Below, piece by piece: positions 59,331 through 64,000 of a stretch of 64,000 nt of DNA. The translations under genes were made by a program, and so were the position numbers. Source of the DNA: G963663315 sp963663315 (lineage in GTDB: Bacteria > Pseudomonadota > Gammaproteobacteria > Arenicellales > Poriferihabitantaceae); the NCBI GenBank assembly GCA_963663315.1, contig OY760176.1, positions 372,001 through 436,000 of the forward strand, read 5' to 3'. The notes beneath the pieces were generated by a model that did no database searches, was not told the origin of the DNA, and worked only from the letters and a program-made list of their open reading frames with translations. The first letter of the stretch is position 1. Every line of letters begins with the position of its first letter.

Positions 59331-60914
59331 GTGACTGATACTGCCGAGTATCCGGCCCCCCTGATTCGCTGGACCGATACACTGCGTTCATTTGCCCATC
59401 CGCGGGTGATAACCATGTTGTTTTTCGGATTCTCTGCGGGCTTGCCGCTGATGCTGATTTTCTCCTCGCTGTCACTGTGGCTCAGGGAAGCGGGCATCGA
59501 GCGTTCCGTGGTTACCCTGTTCAGTTGGGCTGCGCTTGGCTATTCGTTCAAGTTTATCTGGGCGCCGCTGGTCGATTCGTTGCCATTGCCCGGGCTGACG
59601 CGCAAACTGGGCAGACGTCGAAGCTGGATTCTGCTCGCGCAGTTTATGGTTATTCTGTCGATATCCCTGATGGCGTCGCAGGACCCGTCAGCAGGGGCCA
59701 ACAGCCTGACCTGGATGGCAGCCGCCGCGGTGATGCTTGGATTTTCTTCCGCCACCCAGGATATCGTCATTGATGCCTACCGTATCGAGTCGGCAGAGGT
59801 GAATCTCCAGGCGCTGATGTCGTCCACTTATATCGCAGGATACCGAATCGGAATGCTGGTCGCTGGCGCAGGCGGACTTTTTCTGGCGAGCTATTTCGGT
59901 TCCACTACCGATCAGTACCTCTATGCGGCGTGGAAATTGGCTTATTTTGCGATGGCAGCCTTTATGCTGGTGGGGGTTGCGACCACGTTATTCATTCCCG
60001 AGCCGGTGCGCCGTTCAGACGCTGACCAGGACGGTGATGATCCGGACGCAGGCAGTCAGGTTAGTGGAAAATTTCATATTCTGGCCCTGTTTGTTTTTTG
60101 TGTGATCGCGTTTATTTTTACCTACAGGATTTCGGGTGACATCGCCTCCCAATCCAGAACCATGCTGCAATCGGTTCTTCATAACAAGGTGATTGCCGGA
60201 GTCGTGACTGAATTATTTCGGTTGGCAGCGGGCGCAATCGTCGCCGCGGCGGCCGCAATCTCACTGGTCAAACTGAAAATTATCAAAGGGGACGGGATGA
60301 ACGTGCTTTATCTCAAACCCGTACAGGAGTTCTTTCAGAGATACGGCTTGACCAGTGCGTTGGTTTTGCTTGCCCTGGTCGGGTTGTATCGAATCTCGGA
60401 TATCGTTCTTGGTGTTATCTCGAATGTGTTTTATCAGGATCTCGGCTTCTCCAAAATCGAGATCGCCACGGTTTCCAAGGTATTTGGTTTGGGCATGACG
60501 CTGCTCGGCGGGTTCCTCGGTGGGGTGCTGGCGTTCAGATTCGGTGTAATCCGGATTCTTCTGCTCGGTGCGGTCTTGTCTGCCGCTACCAATCTGTTGT
60601 TTCTGGTATTGGCCCGTATCGGTTATGACATAAACTGGTTATACATTGTCATTGGCGCAGATAATCTGAGCGCGGGAATTGCGACAGCCTCCTTTGTCGC
60701 CTTTTTATCTGCTTTGACCAATATCAGATTTACCGCCATGCAATTTGCCATATTCACATCGGTGATGACCCTGATTCCGAAGATGCTGGGTGGATATTCG
60801 GGAACAATGGTAGATACCCTGGGGTATTCCCAGTTTTTCATTATCACGACATTGCTCGGGATTCCGGTCATTATCCTGATTCTGTTTCTCTCGCGGGATT
60901 CAAGATTTTCCTGA
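59331..60914 (+). CDS. ampG: AmpG-family MFS muropeptide permease
   Basis: 527 residues from a GTG. 'FFGFSAGLPLMLIFSSLSLWLREAGI' and 'KFIWAPLVDSLPLPGLTRKLGRRRSW' are the AmpG N-terminal pattern, and 'GFSSATQDIVIDAYRIES' the conserved segment near residue 145. It has 12 to 14 membrane segments. AmpG imports anhydro-muropeptides released by lytic transglycosylases (such as that at 40844) for cell-wall recycling. Confidence 0.9.
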   Translation: MTDTAEYPAPLIRWTDTLRSFAHPRVITMLFFGFSAGLPLMLIFSSLSLWLREAGIERSVVTLFSWAALGYSFKFIWAPLVDSLPLPGLTRKLGRRRSWILLAQFMVILSISLMASQDPSAGANSLTWMAAAAVMLGFSSATQDIVIDAYRIESAEVNLQALMSSTYIAGYRIGMLVAGAGGLFLASYFGSTTDQYLYAAWKLAYFAMAAFMLVGVATTLFIPEPVRRSDADQDGDDPDAGSQVSGKFHILALFVFCVIAFIFTYRISGDIASQSRTMLQSVLHNKVIAGVVTELFRLAAGAIVAAAAAISLVKLKIIKGDGMNVLYLKPVQEFFQRYGLTSALVLLALVGLYRISDIVLGVISNVFYQDLGFSKIEIATVSKVFGLGMTLLGGFLGGVLAFRFGVIRILLLGAVLSAATNLLFLVLARIGYDINWLYIVIGADNLSAGIATASFVAFLSALTNIRFTAMQFAIFTSVMTLIPKMLGGYSGTMVDTLGYSQFFIITTLLGIPVIILILFLSRDSRFS

Positions 60915-60929
60915 CCGGATCGGCTGCAC

Positions 60930-61502
60930 TCAAATTAACATGCTGCGACCCAGGTCAGTCAGCGGGTGAACGACCAGACGCTGTACCAGATTCAACAGCA
61001 GCAACGCCAGTATCGGTGTCAGGTCAATGCCCTGAATAGCGGGAATGAATTTTCGGAATGGTCTCAGGACGGGTTCACTCATGCTCGATACCAGCCAGGC
61101 TGCCGGATGTTTCGACATCGGTGCGACCCAACTCAATACTGCGCTTGCGAGAATGATAATGATCAGTATCCAGGTCAATACATTGACTGATTCGCCGAGC
61201 GCAAGCACAAATGCGCCAGCGGGATTGGTCGGGTATCCTGAGGCCGACAACAGCAGCATGGTTTTGACAAAGGCGGTGACCACGATGAGTACGATGGTTG
61301 CCAGATCAATACCGAAAAGCCCGGGTATGAACCTGCGAAGGATTTGCAGCGGAAGGTTTGTGGCCCTGATGGCCAGTTGGCAGATCGGATTTCTGAAATC
61401 CGCCCGCAAAACTTGAAACAGGAATCTCAGGATTGCGATAATCAGGTAAAAACCGAGGATGGTTTCGATAACAAAGGTGAGTGCGTTTTGGATATAGGGC
61501 AT
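60930..61502 (-). CDS. yggT: YggT family membrane protein
   Basis: 190 residues with two YGGT repeats, each with 'R.F.P' motifs (LPLQILRRFIPGLFGIDLATIVLI and EPVLRPFRKFIPAIQGIDLTPILALL). Four membrane segments. The function is uncertain; in other bacteria YggT is linked to osmotic tolerance or K+ uptake. Its ATG overlaps the proC stop by one base (TAATG), so it is co-translated with proC in the yggS-proC-yggT group. Confidence 0.9.
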   Translation of the reverse strand: MPYIQNALTFVIETILGFYLIIAILRFLFQVLRADFRNPICQLAIRATNLPLQILRRFIPGLFGIDLATIVLIVVTAFVKTMLLLSASGYPTNPAGAFVLALGESVNVLTWILIIIILASAVLSWVAPMSKHPAAWLVSSMSEPVLRPFRKFIPAIQGIDLTPILALLLLNLVQRLVVHPLTDLGRSMLI

Positions 61503-62341
61503 TATGTTTCTCCCAGGACGATAGCCAGTTCATTTGATTTTTCAATCGCTGCCTCGATGCCATCCGCTATAATCCGGTCGATTCCGTTTCCCTCCATGGA
61601 TGACAGGGCAGCCTGGGTGGCGCCCCCCGGCGAGGTCACTTGCTGGCGTAGCTGAGCAGGTGGATGTTCACTGGCAAGCGCCAGCCGGGCAGCCCCCAGC
61701 GCGGTTTGCAGAACCAGTGTCGTGGCGGTCTGTTGGTCAAGCCCGTTGTCTTTCGCCGAGTTGATCATGATTTCCATCAGCTTGAAATAATAAGCCGGGC
61801 CGGTCCCGGAAATTCCGGTCACGACATCAATATCACGTTCACTGTCTACCCACACCACGGAGCCAACCGATTGCATTACCGACTCCGCGATCATGCGTTG
61901 ATGGTCGCTGGTTTTCGGGTTCGCCAGCATTGCGGATACGCCGCTGTTGACCAGAGCAGGCATGTTCGGCATCACACGGACAACCGGTAATGCTGCGCCG
62001 ATCCACCGGATGATGTCGGCAATCCGGATGCCGGCGGCAATCGACATGACCAGCGGCCTGTCGGTCCTCAACTGAAGGTCTATCGATGTCACGGCCTGCC
62101 GCATCAATTGTGGCTTGACCGCGAAAACAACGACCCTGCTGTTTTCCACGCAGGGTTGATTGTCGCGGTAGACATGCACACCGAATTCCTGCTCCAGCAG
62201 ATTTCGGCGACTTTCCACCGGGTCCGCGACATGGATGCGACCTACTGCCCAGCCGGATGCAACCAGTCCGCCGATTATGCTGTACGCCATGTTGCCACCG
62301 CCAATCAACGAGATCACCTGATTTTCAGTTGCTTGATTCAT
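61502..62341 (-). CDS. proC: Pyrroline-5-carboxylate reductase
   Basis: 279 residues from the ATG at 62341 (MNQATENQVISLIGGGNM); the frame is open another 16 codons. 'ISLIGGGNMAYSIIGGL' is the NADPH Rossmann loop, 'VFAVKPQLM' and 'RVMPNMPALV' follow, and the C-terminal 'QVTSPGGATQAAL' is the ProC signature. It makes proline from pyrroline-5-carboxylate. It is followed by yggT with one base overlap and preceded by yggS. Confidence 0.95.
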   Translation of the reverse strand: MNQATENQVISLIGGGNMAYSIIGGLVASGWAVGRIHVADPVESRRNLLEQEFGVHVYRDNQPCVENSRVVVFAVKPQLMRQAVTSIDLQLRTDRPLVMSIAAGIRIADIIRWIGAALPVVRVMPNMPALVNSGVSAMLANPKTSDHQRMIAESVMQSVGSVVWVDSERDIDVVTGISGTGPAYYFKLMEIMINSAKDNGLDQQTATTLVLQTALGAARLALASEHPPAQLRQQVTSPGGATQAALSSMEGNGIDRIIADGIEAAIEKSNELAIVLGET

Positions 62342-62479
62342 AAAACTTGTCCTCGGAGTTTCGCGTGTGATCGATTGCGCTTCGTCCATATTACGCGTAT
62401 CGATCTTCGCAGTGTTGATATCACGATCATGTATAACTCTGCATTTCGGATATGTCCATTCTCTGACCGATAGCTCATG

Positions 62480-63199
62480 CTACCTCGGTCTTGGCCCGAA
62501 GACGGCAGTCCCTATCCTGATCTGGGTGGCGCCCTCGGCGATGGCTGCTTCCATATCCGCAGTCATGCCCATCGACAGTTGGTCGAGGTCATGCCCATTC
62601 CCGTTCAGATACTCGAACTGTTCCCGGCACTGGTGAAACACGGCGCACTGCCGTTCAAAATCCGGTTCCGGTTTTGGAATGATCATCAAACCGCGCAGCT
62701 TCAGGTTGGGCAGCGTTTCGATATGACACGCCAGCCTTTCGGAGTCACTGACGCTGATGCCGGACTTCGATTCCTCCCCTTGCAGATTCAACTGGATCAG
62801 CGAATTGAGCGGTTTTGATCCCTCTCTGTATCGGTCCAGCCGGTCGGCCACCTTTATCGATTCGACGCTATGCACCCAGTCAAATTTCTCTGCGATCATT
62901 TTGCTTTTTTTGCTTTGAATATGTCCGATGAAATGCCAGCAGGGGGATCGGTCAATCTCATTTTCAGCACAATACTTCGCAACCTGGTCAATTTTCTCTA
63001 CCCCTTCCTGCAGAAAATTTTCAGCGAATTCAAGGTGTCCGTTTTCCAGCAATGCGATGATTTTCTCTATCCGGTGACGCTTGCTGACGGCGATCAATGA
63101 TATTGAATCACTCGAACGGCGGTATTGTTCAGCATACCGGTCAATCAAATCCCGGGTCTGCCGATAGCGTTTCAGCAGTGAAGTTTCTTCGCTTGTCAT
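62480..63199 (-). CDS. yggS: PLP homeostasis protein YggS/PROSC
   Basis: 239 residues. 'ISLIAVSKRHRIEKI' holds the PLP lysine, 'HFIGHIQSKKSKMIAEKFDWVHSVES' and the C-terminal 'LSMGMTADMEAAIAEGATQIRIGTAVFG' are family hallmarks. It binds PLP without catalysing a known reaction and balances vitamin B6 and amino acid metabolism. First gene of yggS-proC-yggT. The usual divergent pilT is not present; argC lies divergently instead. Confidence 0.94.
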   Translation of the reverse strand: MTSEETSLLKRYRQTRDLIDRYAEQYRRSSDSISLIAVSKRHRIEKIIALLENGHLEFAENFLQEGVEKIDQVAKYCAENEIDRSPCWHFIGHIQSKKSKMIAEKFDWVHSVESIKVADRLDRYREGSKPLNSLIQLNLQGEESKSGISVSDSERLACHIETLPNLKLRGLMIIPKPEPDFERQCAVFHQCREQFEYLNGNGHDLDQLSMGMTADMEAAIAEGATQIRIGTAVFGPRPR

Positions 63200-63419
63200 C
63201 GCAGCCGGGTGTATCGCAGATAGTGATCGTGAATAATTCAGGGTCAGAATGTCCAGGGCTACTGGTCAGGTTCTGGCCGAAGTGGATCGCGCCTTCGCTG
63301 CGGCCAATCCGGATTGTACCAGACCGGAACCCCTGTGATATGATATTGTCGATTGTGTTAAGCGAAACTGTATTGAACGGAGAAGACTACGAAACGCGAA
63401 TACGCACTGGACAACCCCT

Positions 63420-64000
63420 GTGAACATTGACCCACAACCTGTTAATGTCGGAATTATTGGTGGCGCCGGTTACACCGGGATGGAGTTGTTGCGCCTGCTG
63501 GCATCCCATCCCCGGGCCAATGTAACGACTATCACTTCCCGCGAAGAAGCCGGTAAGAATGTCACGGATTTATTTCCCTCTCTGCGGGGGGACTGTGCTC
63601 CCCGGTCAAGCCGGGGACAGGCTCTGGTTTTCACCGATCCGGCGGAATCGGATCTTGCAACCTGTGATCTGGTATTCAGTGCGACTCCCAGCGGGGTGGC
63701 GATGACCCATGCCCGATCGTTGCTGGAAAGCAACGTCAAATTGATTGATTTGTCAGCGGATTTCCGACTCAGGGATGTCGCCGTGTGGGAGCAATGGTAT
63801 GGACGCAGACATGCCTGCCCGGACCTGGTCGACAAGGCGGTGTATGGATTGCCGGAAGTCCATCGGGAGTCGATAAAAACCGCCCGGCTGGTTGCCAACC
63901 CCGGATGTTACCCGACAGCGATTCAATTGGGATTTCTACCGTTGATTGAAAACCGGTTGATTGATGTCACCACCCTGATCGCAGATGCGAAATCCGGTGT
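63420..64000 (+). CDS. argC: N-acetyl-gamma-glutamyl-phosphate reductase (3' end outside window)
   Basis: About 193 residues are present from a GTG at 63420; the frame runs off the window. 'VGIIGGAGYTGMELLRLLASHP' is the NADP-binding loop, 'FSATPSGVAM' follows, and 'VANPGCYPTAIQLG' has the catalytic cysteine. It makes N-acetylglutamate semialdehyde for arginine synthesis. Between 'LFPSLRG' and 'LVFTDPAES', where most ArgC proteins have only one to three residues, about ten residues (DCAPRSSRGQ) are encoded by a palindromic sequence, which looks like an in-frame repeat insertion. Confidence 0.92.
   Translation, partial: MNIDPQPVNVGIIGGAGYTGMELLRLLASHPRANVTTITSREEAGKNVTDLFPSLRGDCAPRSSRGQALVFTDPAESDLATCDLVFSATPSGVAMTHARSLLESNVKLIDLSADFRLRDVAVWEQWYGRRHACPDLVDKAVYGLPEVHRESIKTARLVANPGCYPTAIQLGFLPLIENRLIDVTTLIADAKSG
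63593..63620. repeat. Palindromic element inserted in the argC reading frame
   Basis: CTGT, three bases, CCCCGG, TCAAG, CCGGGG, ACAG: a stem of ten pairs with a small bulge. It encodes the extra residues of ArgC. The core 'CCGGTCAAGCCGGGGACAGG' resembles short G+C-rich palindromes found scattered in other bacterial genomes. Confidence 0.6.

Overview
The window looks like a chromosomal segment of a gammaproteobacterium. The main support is gene order: glnE-ilvE-CHCC zinc finger-waaF and yggS-proC-yggT are arrangements typical of that class, and pyrE, pyrF, mltD, glnE, lpxL-type and heptosyltransferase genes agree. Uptake systems for taurine, polyamine-like compounds, amino acids and a TRAP substrate, plus PPi-dependent phosphofructokinase and a lone nirK, suggest a marine or host-associated heterotroph. 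That lifestyle is inference. No rRNA, tRNA or CRISPR was recognised.

Layout. 1-3290: end of a nucleotide-sugar dehydratase gene, then a minus-strand group (methyltransferase, EamA and MFS exporters). 3371-6162: a decayed catabolic group, with an acyl-CoA ligase lacking its centre, a frameshifted DapA-family aldolase and an apparently intact BKACE enzyme. 6211-11902: taurine-type ABC transporter and a FAD oxidase. 12004-15113: TRAP transporter. 15199-18929: sulfotransferase, glycosyltransferase with an unknown C-terminal domain, HpaB-type monooxygenase and an aminotransferase scrap. 18978-24305: waaF, zinc finger, ilvE, glnE. 24468-27412: a large FN3/beta-barrel surface protein split by an out-of-frame 9-nt repeat array. 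27908-30813: a PLP decarboxylase lacking its centre, RidA, NirK and a glycosyltransferase remnant. 30912-34258: amino-acid ABC transporter. 34264-40747: PPi-PFK, acyltransferase, SLC13 carrier and fumarase. 40844-47874: LysM transglycosylase, pyrF, LutABC-like genes and an MTHFR-like gene. 48059-51452: M16 protease and PncC. 51588-56094: PotABCD-like transporter. 56125-64000: housekeeping genes ending in a truncated argC.

How it fits together. Four uptake systems feed organic N, S and C compounds inward. LutABC-like proteins (lactate), fumarase, PPi-PFK and NirK outline a flexible central and respiratory metabolism. Three of the four transport systems have a strong hairpin just after the binding-protein gene, and the TRAP gene ends in a terminator, so binding proteins are probably made in excess.

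The most striking theme is gene decay and repeat invasion. Two enzymes have lost their middle thirds or more while staying in frame (3371-4333, 27908-28429). Two genes are frameshifted (4378-5290, 30361-30813). Short palindromes sit at a gene end (361), across the 5' end of waaF (20051-20129) and inside argC (63593-63620). The surface-protein array carries exactly two extra bases that put its two halves out of frame, which is either a pseudogene or a phase-variation switch. I did not find a clear undescribed multi-gene system; the repeat-linked items are the best candidates for follow-up.
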